Assembly (NCBI RefSeq): GCF_024438035.1
Contig: NZ_JANFQF010000011.1
Location: 1 to 64,000, forward strand
Reading direction: 5' to 3'
Length of the DNA stretch: 64,000 bases
Origin: Rhodococcus tibetensis
GTDB taxonomy: Bacteria > Actinomycetota > Actinomycetes > Mycobacteriales > Mycobacteriaceae
In this document: positions 29,081-38,285 of the stretch, piece by piece
Layout of the letters: the number at the start of each line of letters is the position of its first letter
Numbering within the stretch: the first letter of the stretch is position 1
Made by a program: the position numbers and the translations under genes
The notes under the pieces: generated by a model
The model's input: the letters and a program-made list of their open reading frames with translations, nothing else
What the model was told of the DNA's origin: nothing
The model's database searches: none

Positions 29081-31036
29081 TCAGACGTCGGCACCCACGA
29101 ACTGGCTGTTGTACAGCCGGTAGTACGCCCCGCGCGCAATCAGCAGATCGTCGTGGCTGCCCTGCTCGACGATGCGTCCGTCCTCCATGACGACGATCAG
29201 GTCGGCGTCCCGAATTGTCGACAGCCGGTGTGCGATCACGAAGCTGGTGCGGTCGCTGCGCAGGACCGCGGTGGCGTGCTGCACCAGCAGTTCGGTGCGG
29301 GTGTCCACCGAACTCGTCGCCTCGTCGAGAATCAGGATCGACGGCTGCGAGATGAACGCACGGGCAATCGTGATCAGCTGCTTCTCGCCCGCACTGATGT
29401 TGCTGCCTTCCTCGTCGATGACGGTGTCGTAGCCGTCCGGCAGCGAGTGGACGAAACGGTCGACGTAGGTGATCCGGGCCGCCGCGAGGATTTCCTCCTC
29501 CGTGGCCTCGGGCCGCCCGTAGGCGATGTTGTCGCGGATGGTGCCGCCGAACAGCCAGGCGTCCTGCAACACCATGCCGATTCGGGACCGCAGATCGTCG
29601 CGTGACATCTCGGCGATGTCGACACCGTCCAGGAGGATCCTGCCGCCGTCGAGGTCGTAGAACCGCAGGATGAGGTTGACCAGCGTGGTCTTTCCCGCCC
29701 CGGTGGGTCCGACGATCGCGACCATCTGTCCCGGCTCGGCCACGAGGGACAGGTTCTCGATCAGCGGCTTCTCCGGCGAGTAACTGAAGGAGACGTTCGA
29801 GAACTCCACGTGCCCCTTCGCCAGTTCGGGGGTCCGGGCGTCGAGCAGATCCGGCTCCTCCTCGTCCTCGTCGAGGATCGCGAACACCCGCTCGGCGGAG
29901 GCCACCCCCGACTGCATGAGGTTGACCATCGCCCCGATCTGGGTGAGCGGCTGCGTGAACTGGCGGGAGTACTGGATGAATGCCTGCACGTCACCGAGGC
30001 TCATCGTGCCGGACGCCACTCGCATGCCGCCGAGAACGGCGATGGCCACGAAGTTGAGGTTTCCGAGGAACATGATCGCGGGCATGATGAGCCCCGAGAT
30101 GAACTGCGCCCGGTAACTCGCTTGGTACAGGTTCTCGTTCTGCTCCTCGAACCGGGCTTCCACCTCACGGCTGCGGCCGAACACGGTGACCAGTTCGTGG
30201 CCGGTGAACGCCTCTTCCACCTCGGCGTTGAGCGCCCCGGTCGATTTCCACTGCGCAACGAAGTGGGTCTTGGACCGTTTCGCGATCTGCGCTGTCACGA
30301 GCACCGACAGCGGGACGGTGAGCACCGCAATGAGAGCGAGCAGCGGTGAGATCACGATCATCATCACCAGGATGCCGATCACGGTCATGGCCGAGACGAT
30401 CAGCTGGCTCATCGTCTGCTGCAACGACTGCGATACGTTGTCGATGTCGTTGGTGACGCGACTGAGCAGGTCACCGCGGGAATGGGAATCGAAGTAGCGC
30501 AGCGGAAGCCGGTGGATTTTGCGTTCCACTTCGGCGCGCAGGTTCTTGACGACTCCCTGTACCACGATGTTGAGGAGGTACCCGGACAACCACATGAACA
30601 CCGAGGACCCCAGATACAGGGCCAGCACGATCGCCAGCACCCGGCCGAGTTCACCGAAGTCGATACCGACTCCGGGTACCACCGACATGCCGGACACCAT
30701 GTCCGCGAACGTGCCCTGCCCGTCGGCCCGCAGTGCGGCGACGGCCTGGTCCTTCGACATTCCCGCCGGCAACTGCTTGCCCACGATGCCGTCGAAGATG
30801 ACGTTGGTGCCCTGACCGAGCAGGCGCGGGGCGATGGACGTGAGCACCACCGACACCCCGGCGACCAGGATGACGACGCTCACGGCGATGCGGTGTGGCC
30901 GCAACCGTCCCAGCAGCCTCTTGGTGGACGGCCACAGGGCGTGCGGTTTGGAACCAGGTGCTCCCGGTGCAACGGGACCCGGGATTCGGGGGCCGACCGG
31001 CTTTTCGGCGGTTGCGGTGCTCGTGCGATCGCTCAT
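29081..31036 (-). CDS. ABC exporter half-transporter, consensus ATP site subunit
   Basis: 651 residues. An ABC membrane domain with six TM helices spans about 55-370 and is followed by the nucleotide-binding domain: Walker A GPTGAGKTT, Walker B ILILDEATSS with the catalytic glutamate, and H-loop FVIAHRLST. Its signature is the non-canonical SAGEK. Read with its partner this is an asymmetric heterodimeric multidrug-type exporter of the LmrCD/TM287-288 kind. The ATG at 31036 overlaps the partner stop as ATGA. A 12-bp gap separates it from the convergent cyclopropane synthase gene. Transport substrate unknown. Confidence 0.9.
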   Translation of the reverse strand: MSDRTSTATAEKPVGPRIPGPVAPGAPGSKPHALWPSTKRLLGRLRPHRIAVSVVILVAGVSVVLTSIAPRLLGQGTNVIFDGIVGKQLPAGMSKDQAVAALRADGQGTFADMVSGMSVVPGVGIDFGELGRVLAIVLALYLGSSVFMWLSGYLLNIVVQGVVKNLRAEVERKIHRLPLRYFDSHSRGDLLSRVTNDIDNVSQSLQQTMSQLIVSAMTVIGILVMMIVISPLLALIAVLTVPLSVLVTAQIAKRSKTHFVAQWKSTGALNAEVEEAFTGHELVTVFGRSREVEARFEEQNENLYQASYRAQFISGLIMPAIMFLGNLNFVAIAVLGGMRVASGTMSLGDVQAFIQYSRQFTQPLTQIGAMVNLMQSGVASAERVFAILDEDEEEPDLLDARTPELAKGHVEFSNVSFSYSPEKPLIENLSLVAEPGQMVAIVGPTGAGKTTLVNLILRFYDLDGGRILLDGVDIAEMSRDDLRSRIGMVLQDAWLFGGTIRDNIAYGRPEATEEEILAAARITYVDRFVHSLPDGYDTVIDEEGSNISAGEKQLITIARAFISQPSILILDEATSSVDTRTELLVQHATAVLRSDRTSFVIAHRLSTIRDADLIVVMEDGRIVEQGSHDDLLIARGAYYRLYNSQFVGADV

Positions 31037-32766
31037 AGGGCTTCCTGAACCGATCGTTGGGATTCGACGATTTCGACGTAACAGGGGCAGGTGTCGAGCA
31101 AGTGGTCGTGGGTGCCGATGCCGACGATCGCGCCGTCCTCGAGGACCAGGATCTGGTCGGCTTCCACGATGGTCGAAACCCGTTGCGCGACAATGATCAC
31201 GCAAGCGTCGGCCGTCTCGGGTTCGAGGGCGGCGCGCAGTCGAGCGTCGGTGGTCAGGTCGAGGGCCGAGAACGAATCGTCGAACAGATAGATCGACGGC
31301 CGGCGCACCAGAGCCCGCGCGATGGCGAGCCGCTGTCGCTGCCCGCCCGACACCGTCGTGCCGCCCTGCGCGATCGGGGTGTCCAGACCCTCCGGCATCG
31401 CCCGGACGAAATCGGCGGCCTGCGCGATCTCCAGGGCGTGCCACAACTCCTCGTCGCTCGCGTCGGGTTTGCCGTACCGCAGATTGGTGGAGACAGTGCC
31501 CGAGAACAGGTACGGCCGTTGCGGAACCAAGCCGATCCCCGACCGCAGAAAGTCGAGGTCGAGACGCCGGACGTCGATCCCGGAGACGGTGACGGTACCG
31601 GACGTGGCGTCGATGAGGCGGGGAATCAACGAGAGCAGGGTGGTCTTACCGGATCCGGTGCCGCCGATGATGGCGGTGGTCTTTCCCGGTTCTGCCCGGA
31701 AGCTGATGTCGCGGAGCACCGGTTCGTCGGCTCCGGGGAACTTGAACTGAGCGTCGCGTAGTTCCACCACACCCGGGTGCTCGACCCCGGTGATCGGTTC
31801 TGCCGGCGGGACAACAGTGGACTCGGTGGCCAGCACCTCACCGATGCGTTCTGCACACACCGTCGCCCGCGGCGCCATCATGGCGATGAACGACGCCATC
31901 ATCACCGACATCAGGATCTGCATGATGTAGCTGAGCATCGCGGTCAGCGAACCGATCTGCATACTGCCGCTGCCGATCTCGTGCCCGCCGAACCAGATGA
32001 CGGCCACGCTGGTGATATTGGCGATCACCATGACCAGTGGGAACATCACCGCGGTGAGGCGGCCGACGCGGAGAGCGGTCTGCGTGAGCCGCTCGTTTGC
32101 CGTCTCGAAACGTTCGATCTCGGAGCCCTCACGGACGAACGCCCGCACCACGCGGATGCCGGTGATCTGCTCGCGCAGGACGCGGTTGACGCCATCGATC
32201 CGGGTCTGCATCTCCCGGAAAGCAGGCACCATCCGCGAGATCACGAATCCCATGGACAATCCGAGGACCGGCACGGTGACGGCGAGGATCCAGGCGAGCC
32301 CGACGTCCTCGCGCACCGACATCGCGATACCGCCAACGCACATGATCGGCGCCATCACCAGGATCGTGCAGCTCATCACGACGAGCATCTGGACCTGCTG
32401 CACGTCGTTGGTGTTCCGGGTGATCAGCGACGGCGCGCCGAAGCGGCCGAATTCGCGGGAGGAGAAGCTCCCGACCTGATGCATCACCGCGCGGCGAACA
32501 TCACGCCCGAATCCCATTGCCGCGCGCGCGCCGAAGTACACGGAACCGATAGAACACAAAATTTGCACGACGGTGACGAGCAACATCAGGCCACCCGTCG
32601 ACAAGATGTAGCCGGTGTCGCCCTTCGTGACCCCGTTGTCGATGAGATCGGCGTTGAGGCTGGGTAGGTACAGAGCGGCCGCCGTCGCGACCAATTGGAA
32701 CAGGACCACCGCCGTCAATTCCCGTTTGTACGGGCGAAGGTAGGTGGAGAGCAAGCGGTTCAGCAT
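31033..32766 (-). CDS. ABC exporter half-transporter, degenerate ATP site subunit
   Basis: 577 residues. The N-terminal ABC membrane domain starts directly at LNRLLSTYLRPYKRELTA. The nucleotide-binding domain has Walker A GGTGSGKTT and a canonical VSGGQRQR signature. The catalytic glutamate is replaced by Asp (YLFDDSFSALD) and the H-loop His by Gln (VAQRVST). Those two changes mark the non-hydrolysing site of heterodimeric exporters; the partner supplies the complementary pattern. ATG 32766 was chosen because longer starts add an unrelated leader. It is the first gene of the pair, coupled to the second by ATGA. Confidence 0.9.
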   Translation of the reverse strand: MLNRLLSTYLRPYKRELTAVVLFQLVATAAALYLPSLNADLIDNGVTKGDTGYILSTGGLMLLVTVVQILCSIGSVYFGARAAMGFGRDVRRAVMHQVGSFSSREFGRFGAPSLITRNTNDVQQVQMLVVMSCTILVMAPIMCVGGIAMSVREDVGLAWILAVTVPVLGLSMGFVISRMVPAFREMQTRIDGVNRVLREQITGIRVVRAFVREGSEIERFETANERLTQTALRVGRLTAVMFPLVMVIANITSVAVIWFGGHEIGSGSMQIGSLTAMLSYIMQILMSVMMASFIAMMAPRATVCAERIGEVLATESTVVPPAEPITGVEHPGVVELRDAQFKFPGADEPVLRDISFRAEPGKTTAIIGGTGSGKTTLLSLIPRLIDATSGTVTVSGIDVRRLDLDFLRSGIGLVPQRPYLFSGTVSTNLRYGKPDASDEELWHALEIAQAADFVRAMPEGLDTPIAQGGTTVSGGQRQRLAIARALVRRPSIYLFDDSFSALDLTTDARLRAALEPETADACVIIVAQRVSTIVEADQILVLEDGAIVGIGTHDHLLDTCPCYVEIVESQRSVQEAL

Positions 32767-32820
32767 GGGCGGCGATCCTGACGGGTCATCATGATCTTCG
32801 AAGGTTACCGGGCCTGCAGC

Positions 32821-32879
32821 CCCGTGAGTGGTTGAGGAGTCCAGAGACTCCCTAACCACTCACGGGCGCGGAGCGCCTA
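32821..32879. repeat. Dispersed palindrome family 1, copy 2 (complete)
   Basis: CCCGTGAGTGGTT and AACCACTCACGGG form perfect 13-bp outer arms. Inner arms GGAGTC/GACTCC give a long hairpin, followed by the tail GCGCGGAGCGCC. The tail ends in the TAG stop (32879-32877, minus strand) of the MMPL gene. It is placed between the MMPL stop and the start of the ABC operon, so it probably terminates MMPL transcription. Confidence 0.85.
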
Positions 32880-35225
32880 CCGCGTGGGCTGCAGCGCGTC
32901 ATCCGAGTCGGGCAGCGCCTGACGCAACTTCTCGCCCTCGATGTCGACGTTGGGCAGGATCTTGTCGAGCCACTTGGGGAGCCACCACGCCTTGTCGCCG
33001 AGCAGCGCCATCACCGACGGGATGATCACCATGCGGACCACGAAGGCGTCGAAGAACACTGCCGCCGCCAGGGCGAACCCGATCGACTTGATAAACGAGT
33101 TGGGTTCGGCGATGAAGGCGGCAAACACCGAGATCATGATGATCGCGGCGGCGCTGACCACCCGGGCGCCATGGTTGAAGCCGACGGTGACGGCCTGCTT
33201 CGCGGTCGCGCCGTGGACATACTCTTCGCGCATCCGGGTCACCAGGAACACCTGGTAGTCCATCGCGAGACCGAATACGACTCCGATCAGGAAGATCGGC
33301 ATGAAGCTCACGATCGGCTGCGGGTTGGCGATGATGCCACCCCAGCCTTCCTGGAACACGGCAACCGTGGCACCGAAGGTGGCGGCGACACTGAGCAGGA
33401 AGCCGAGTGTGGCCGTCAGCGGCACCAGTAACGAACGGAACACCAGCAGCAGGAGGAGGAAGGCGAGACCCACGACCACTGCAAGGTACGGAATCAGTGC
33501 ATCCTGCAGGGTTTCGGACACGTCGCCTTCGAGCGCGGTCTGGCCGGTGACGCCGTAGTTGACGCCGATCGAATCGTGCAGCGCGGTTTCCGCGCCGCGG
33601 ATGTTGTTCACCAGGTCCATCGTCGCCGGATCACTGGGTGCACTGTGCGGTGTCACCAGGATCTGCGCGGTGTCACCGGCCTTGTTCACGCCCACGATCT
33701 GAGCGTTGGACACGTCGTCCTGAGTCGAGATGGTCTTGACGACCTCGTCGAACGCAGCGGCCGGTGCACCGGAGGTGAGGTCTTTGGCGTCGACGACGAC
33801 GAGCAGCGGACCGTTCTTGCCGGGACCGAAGCCCTCGCTCACGAGGTCGTACGCCTGCCGTGAGCTGGTGGCGGGATCGCCCGTGCCCTCGCTCGGAAGC
33901 GCGAGACTGAGTCCCGCCGCGGGGATGGCGAGTGCGCCCAGCAACACGACACCGGCAATCAACGGAATCGCGGGCCTGCGCACCACTGCGCTGATGTAGC
34001 GCAGTGCGAAGCTCGGCTTGCCCTCGTCGTTCTCGAGGTCACGACTCTGCAGGAAGGGGATCTTTCCGGCGAACGCTTTGCGGCCGAACAGCCCGAGGAT
34101 GGCCGGCAGTAGCGTGAGCGCGATCGAGACGGCGATGAACACCGTGAATGCGGCGGCCGCACCCATGTCCGTGAGGAACGGGATTCCGACGACGCGCAGC
34201 GCGATCAAGGCGATGATCACGGTGAGACCGGCGAACACCACAGCAGAACCGGCAGTCCCGACCGCACGTCCCGCCGCTTCTGCACGGTCTTCCGTGAGGG
34301 AGAGTTCGTGTCGGAAACGCGACACGATGAACAGTGAGTAGTCGATGGCGACGGCCAGGCCGATCATGATGGCCAGGGTGGGCGTCATCGAGCTCAAGTC
34401 GGTGAAGCCGGTGGCCACGGTGATTCCGAGGCTGCCGATCATGATCCCGATGATCGCGGTGATCAGCGGGAGGCCGGCCGCGACGAGCGAACCGAAGGTC
34501 AAGGCCAGAACCACTGCGGCCACACCGATTCCGACGAGCTCGGTGGCACCGCCCGGCGGCTCGGCTTCGTTGGCGGCCGAACCACTGATCTCGACGGTCA
34601 GGCCGGCGTTGCGGCCGGCATCGGCGGCCGACGCGATCTGATCACGCAGGGCCTGGTCCACGTCGCCCATGTCACCCTTGAACGGCACCTCGACGTAGCC
34701 GACCGTCTTGTCGGCGTTGAGCGGAGACAGCGCTTGTGCGTTCGCGACGGCCGTCTCTTCGCTGATCCCCTTGTCCGCCGCGGACGACTTCGCCATGTCG
34801 ACGAGTTGTGTGTTCGCCTCTACCGGATTGACCAGCGCCTGCGCAGCGTCGGCTCCCGAAGCGACCGCGGGATCGACCTTGGCTGCGTCCTGGACCTGTT
34901 CGATTCCCCGCACCTCGGCGAGCACAGCGTCCATCGCCTGCTGGCTCTGTTCACTCTCGAGGGTCTGTCCCTCGGGTGCGGCGAAGACGAACCGTGCGCT
35001 CACCGCTTCCATCGGATTGTTGCCGGCCGCTTCGGGGAAGCGCTCGGCCATCAGGTCCTGCGCCTGCTGCGCCGGGGTGCCGGGAATGGAGAACGAGTCC
35101 TTGGTGGGGCCGGACAGGGTTGCGGCCCCCACACCCATGAGGACGAGGATCACCAACCAGACGCTGATGACCGAACCTTTTCGCCGGTAGGCGAATCTGC
35201 CGATCCGATAGAGATAGGTGGCCAC
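32877..35225 (-). CDS. MMPL/RND-family membrane exporter
   Basis: 782 residues with the duplicated MMPL layout: a first TM helix, a large extracytoplasmic loop (about 45-190), five TM helices, a second loop and six more TM helices. Landmarks include AIMIGLAVAIDYSLFIVSRFRHE and, in the second half, VVFGLAMDYQVFLVTRMREEYVHG. Actinobacterial relatives export lipids, siderophores or drugs. The GTG at 35225 follows AAGGAG. The upstream TetR gene lies 49 bp away in the same direction and is the likely regulator. The stop codon is part of a dispersed palindrome. Confidence 0.9.
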   Translation of the reverse strand: MATYLYRIGRFAYRRKGSVISVWLVILVLMGVGAATLSGPTKDSFSIPGTPAQQAQDLMAERFPEAAGNNPMEAVSARFVFAAPEGQTLESEQSQQAMDAVLAEVRGIEQVQDAAKVDPAVASGADAAQALVNPVEANTQLVDMAKSSAADKGISEETAVANAQALSPLNADKTVGYVEVPFKGDMGDVDQALRDQIASAADAGRNAGLTVEISGSAANEAEPPGGATELVGIGVAAVVLALTFGSLVAAGLPLITAIIGIMIGSLGITVATGFTDLSSMTPTLAIMIGLAVAIDYSLFIVSRFRHELSLTEDRAEAAGRAVGTAGSAVVFAGLTVIIALIALRVVGIPFLTDMGAAAAFTVFIAVSIALTLLPAILGLFGRKAFAGKIPFLQSRDLENDEGKPSFALRYISAVVRRPAIPLIAGVVLLGALAIPAAGLSLALPSEGTGDPATSSRQAYDLVSEGFGPGKNGPLLVVVDAKDLTSGAPAAAFDEVVKTISTQDDVSNAQIVGVNKAGDTAQILVTPHSAPSDPATMDLVNNIRGAETALHDSIGVNYGVTGQTALEGDVSETLQDALIPYLAVVVGLAFLLLLLVFRSLLVPLTATLGFLLSVAATFGATVAVFQEGWGGIIANPQPIVSFMPIFLIGVVFGLAMDYQVFLVTRMREEYVHGATAKQAVTVGFNHGARVVSAAAIIMISVFAAFIAEPNSFIKSIGFALAAAVFFDAFVVRMVIIPSVMALLGDKAWWLPKWLDKILPNVDIEGEKLRQALPDSDDALQPTR

Positions 35226-35274
35226 GGGAGGCTCCTTCGAGAGTCGGTGGAACGAGGGGTTCGGGCGCAACCGG

Positions 35275-35886
35275 TTACGGCTGCGGGATTCCCTGACGAA
35301 GTTGACGCATGGCGTCGCGGACCAGTTCCTCGGGCCCGCTTGCACCCGATTTGCCGCTCATCCAGAGATCGAGCGACACCTTGCATGCCGAGCCGACTGC
35401 CATGTGGAGCAGGTTGGGGTAGAGGTCGGTGTCGATGTTCGTGCCCGTCCGTTCGGCGATCACCTCACCGACCAGGCGGGTAACCCGAAGGTGCACCTCG
35501 AGCTTTTTCGCGAGCAGTGCGGGACTGGTCTCGACGAGCTCCATCATCACGGCGGTCTCTTCGAGCGGTTTCGCAGGATCGGTGACGATCTGGACCACCA
35601 CGTGCTCGAGGGAGTCCCAGATCGGCTCGTCCTCGGGACGAGCGCGGAGCAAGTTCACCCAGTCGTGAACGGACTCCTCGAAATGCGCCAGGACTGCCTC
35701 TTCTTTGCTGGAGAAGTAGTTGTGGAACGTCCGAGTCGAAACACCCGCCTCGGACGCAATGGCGTCTGCAGTGACGCATTCGATACCCAGCGCCCGGGCC
35801 AAACGCGCAGCGGCACCACTGAGAGCTGCGCGAGTGGCAGCCTTCTTGCGGTCCCGCAGTCCCAATTCCGAAATCACCTCATCCAC
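35275..35886 (-). CDS. TetR-family regulator of the MMPL exporter
   Basis: 203 residues from GTG 35886 (VDEVISELGLRDRKKAATR). The helix-turn-helix is CVTADAIASEAGVSTRTFHNYFSSKEEAVL, and the C-terminal domain is all-alpha with EHVVVQIVTDPAKPLEET. It lies directly upstream of, and in the same direction as, the MMPL gene. Two tandem 16-bp dyads immediately 5' of the start (35897-35930) are the likely operators, also placed to affect the divergent methyltransferase gene. Longer starts would read through those operators. Confidence 0.86.
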   Translation of the reverse strand: MDEVISELGLRDRKKAATRAALSGAAARLARALGIECVTADAIASEAGVSTRTFHNYFSSKEEAVLAHFEESVHDWVNLLRARPEDEPIWDSLEHVVVQIVTDPAKPLEETAVMMELVETSPALLAKKLEVHLRVTRLVGEVIAERTGTNIDTDLYPNLLHMAVGSACKVSLDLWMSGKSGASGPEELVRDAMRQLRQGIPQP

Positions 35887-35896
35887 GGTACAGAAC

Positions 35897-35930
35897 TTGC
35901 AGATCTCTGCAATTTTGCAGAGGCATGCAA
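35897..35930. promoter_or_regulatory. Tandem TetR-type operators
   Basis: TTGCAGA-TC-TCTGCAA (35897-35912) is a perfect dyad. TTGCAGAGGCATGCAA (35915-35930) repeats the TTGCA/TGCAA ends at the same 16-bp size, two bases away. The pair lies between the TetR gene and the divergent methyltransferase gene. Confidence 0.75.
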
Positions 35931-35997
35931 TTTTTATGGCGTTCACCACTCCGTCGATCCGCTGTGCTCCCGGTCACCGCTGGACTACCGTTGGCCC

Positions 35998-36813
35998 ATG
36001 GCAGAACCGGCTGCGCCGCTGTCGTTCCGGTCGGACGAGATAGACCGAAGCGCCCTCGAACAACTCGCATCCGTCCTCGACATCCAGGCCGAGCGGCCGG
36101 GGATCCGTCGTCTGCGTGCCTGGTCCTCCGACGCGCTCCGCCTCGAATCCGGGGAACGTGTACTCGACATCGGGTCGGGGACCGGATCGGAGACTCAGGC
36201 CATGGCTACCGCCGTCGGAGCGTCGGGGCAGGCGATCGGCCTCGATCCCAATCCCGGAATGGTGCTCCTTGCGCGCGAACGGGCCGCGGCCGCGGACTCG
36301 ACCGCGCAGTTTTTCGTCGGCACCGTCTACTCCCTGCCCTTTGCGACCGACAGCCTGGACGCCGTGCGCTGTGAGCGGGTGTTCCAGCACCTCACCGAAC
36401 CGGAACGAGCGGCAGCAGAAGTGGCACGCGTCCTGAAGCCGGGGGGTCGAGCCGTGCTCCTCGACAGCGACTGGGGGACGGCGATCCTGCACCCGGGCGA
36501 TCCCGACGTTCTCCAGCGCATCACCGAGGTGATGCTCACGCACACGGCCAATCCACAATCCGGGCGACTCCTGCCCGGCCAGTTGACCCGGGCCGGACTC
36601 GTCGTCGAGGACGCAGGTTCGCAGGCATTGATGCAGGAACCCGGTGATGCCACGGGTCCGCTGGTGCGGATGATGACGGATGCGGCGGTTGCAGAAGGCA
36701 CGATCTCCCCTCCCGAGCGCACCTCGTTCCTCGACCAGTTGGAGTCGGGGGCCCGCGAGGGCGACTTCCACATGTCCGTGACGATGTTCGCGTATCTCGC
36801 ACGTAAGGCCTGA
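35998..36813 (+). CDS. SAM-dependent class I methyltransferase
   Basis: 271 residues. Motif I is RVLDIGSGTGSETQAMA, then the acidic post-I loop IGLDPNPGMV, motif II-like DAVRCERVFQHL and LKPGGRAVLLDSDWGT. It belongs to the Methyltransf_11/25 type that methylates small molecules such as quinone precursors; the substrate is not known. The ATG at 35998 has family-like sequence shortly after. Its promoter region overlaps the TetR operators, so it may belong to that regulon. Confidence 0.82.
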   Translation: MAEPAAPLSFRSDEIDRSALEQLASVLDIQAERPGIRRLRAWSSDALRLESGERVLDIGSGTGSETQAMATAVGASGQAIGLDPNPGMVLLARERAAAADSTAQFFVGTVYSLPFATDSLDAVRCERVFQHLTEPERAAAEVARVLKPGGRAVLLDSDWGTAILHPGDPDVLQRITEVMLTHTANPQSGRLLPGQLTRAGLVVEDAGSQALMQEPGDATGPLVRMMTDAAVAEGTISPPERTSFLDQLESGAREGDFHMSVTMFAYLARKA

Positions 36814-36837
36814 GTGTCCCCGTCGCAGCAGTGACTC

Positions 36838-36852
36838 TTCCGGCATTCGGAA
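36838..36852. promoter_or_regulatory. Possible operator upstream of vanA
   Basis: TTCCG-GCATT-CGGAA, a perfect 5-bp dyad with a 5-bp centre, lies 118 bp before vanA. This spacing and TTCC/GGAA edges are seen in IclR-family sites, and an IclR gene ends this operon. The short arms make chance plausible. Confidence 0.35.
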
Positions 36853-36969
36853 ACGGAGTGTGGTGGGTCACGTCCCATCCCCCAGAGTGGTGGAGACGAC
36901 GCCGATGCCGCAGTCCCCGTCGAGCGTCCGCGTTGTTCACCGCTGTCCTGCAACTTCTGGAGGCTCTCC

Positions 36970-38043
36970 ATGTCAACGATCGCCCGCAACCAGTGGTACG
37001 TCGCCGCGTACGGCCGCGAGGTGGGACGGGAACTGTTCTCCCGCACCATCTGCGAGGAGCCGATCCTGTTCTGGCGCACCGAGACCGGCGACGTCGTCGC
37101 AATGAGCGACCGCTGCGTGCACCGCCGCTATCCGCTGTCCGAGGCGCCGAGCCGGCTCGACGGTGACACGGTGGTGTGCGGTTACCACGGGTTCACCTAC
37201 GGCAGCGACGGCGGTTGCGTGTTCGTCCCCGGCCAGGCCCGCGTTCCCCGCACCGCCCGGCTGCGCTCGTACCAGGTGGTCGAGCAGGACGCGTTCGTGT
37301 GGGTCTGGATCGCCGACCCGGCGAACCCCGTCGAAGGCGACCCCACCCGCATCCCCCGCGCACCGTGGATGGACTCCCCCGACTACACCGTGGTGTCCGG
37401 CATGGAACCGATCGACTGCAACTACGGCCTGCTCGTCGACAACCTGATGGACCTCTCCCACGAGACGTATCTGCACGGCGGATACATCGGCACCCCCGAG
37501 GTCGCGGAAACACCGATCACCACCGAGGTCGACGAGGACCGCGGCGTCATCTACGTGTCCCGGCACATGGACGACGCCGAGTGCCCGCCGTTCTACTCGA
37601 AGTCCACCGGCATCGAGGGACGCATCACCCGCTGGCAGGACATCGAGTACACGCCGCCGTGCCTGTACCTGCTGCACAGCCGCATCGCCCCGGTCGGCGC
37701 CCCTCTCCCCGGCGACGACGGCGACGACTCGCACGCCTTCCACACCGAAATCGTCTACGCGATCACCCCGTCGACGGAGAACACCACCCTCGACTTCTGG
37801 GCGGTCGCCCGCGACTTCGCACTCGGCGACGAAGGCGTCACGACATTCCTCGCCGAGAACAACCGCACCGTCGTCATGCAGGACGTCGTGGCACTCAACG
37901 TGCTGCAGAAGGCACTCGACACCGAGAAGGACGGCTACCAGGAACTGTCGATCAACATCGACGCCGGCGGACTGGGTGCACGCCGGATCCTGAAGAAACT
38001 GGCCGACCGGCCGCAGGCCGTCCCCGCCGTGGCAGCGAGGTAG
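36970..38043 (+). CDS. vanA: Vanillate O-demethylase oxygenase subunit (Rieske)
   Basis: 357-residue Rieske non-haem iron oxygenase. The [2Fe-2S] ligands are C49-x-H51 in RCVHRRYP and C70-xx-H73 in CGYHGF. The mononuclear iron motif lies in DNLMDLSHETYLHGG. The length and motifs match VanA, which demethylates vanillate to protocatechuate and formaldehyde in lignin-aromatic catabolism. The start ATG at 36970 is preceded by a GGAGG-type site. It is the first gene of the vanA - small ORF - vanB - IclR unit. Related demethylases for veratrate or dicamba share the motifs, so the substrate rests on context. Confidence 0.9.
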   Translation: MSTIARNQWYVAAYGREVGRELFSRTICEEPILFWRTETGDVVAMSDRCVHRRYPLSEAPSRLDGDTVVCGYHGFTYGSDGGCVFVPGQARVPRTARLRSYQVVEQDAFVWVWIADPANPVEGDPTRIPRAPWMDSPDYTVVSGMEPIDCNYGLLVDNLMDLSHETYLHGGYIGTPEVAETPITTEVDEDRGVIYVSRHMDDAECPPFYSKSTGIEGRITRWQDIEYTPPCLYLLHSRIAPVGAPLPGDDGDDSHAFHTEIVYAITPSTENTTLDFWAVARDFALGDEGVTTFLAENNRTVVMQDVVALNVLQKALDTEKDGYQELSINIDAGGLGARRILKKLADRPQAVPAVAAR

Positions 38044-38045
38044 TC

Positions 38046-38270
38046 GTGGAATCGATCAGGATGCTCCGCGGCGACAATGTCATGCGCATCCTCTGGCTAC
38101 CGGACTCGGACCTTCTCGAAGGCGAATGCCATTGCGGTGCACGGCGGGTGGAAGAAGCGCCCGCCCCGCTCTGGGAGTGGCTCCTCGCTCACCCCGAGGG
38201 GCATCACCCGGCGGCTCCCCGCGAACCGATCACTGCCGAGCCTCGCACCGCGACCGCGTCGCCCGTCTGA
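38046..38270 (+). CDS. Small protein between vanA and vanB (unknown)
   Basis: 74 residues from GTG 38046; ATG 38082 would give 62. It starts 2 bp after the vanA stop and ends 15 bp before vanB, so it is part of the operon. It has the compact motif LLEGECHCGARRVE, with a Cys-His-Cys cluster, then LWEWLLAHPEGHHP. No family was recognised with certainty. A metal-binding or assembly role beside an iron-sulphur oxygenase is conceivable but unproven. It reads as coding because the frame stays open exactly between the two genes with a ribosome-site-like spacing. Confidence 0.65.
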   Translation: MESIRMLRGDNVMRILWLPDSDLLEGECHCGARRVEEAPAPLWEWLLAHPEGHHPAAPREPITAEPRTATASPV

Positions 38271-38285
38271 CCCGGAGAATTCCTC

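Noticed and set aside
31777-32667. A 296-codon His/Asp-rich frame antisense to the ABC gene
   Set aside because: Antisense shadow with no recognisable domain; the ABC exporter reads through it with intact motifs.
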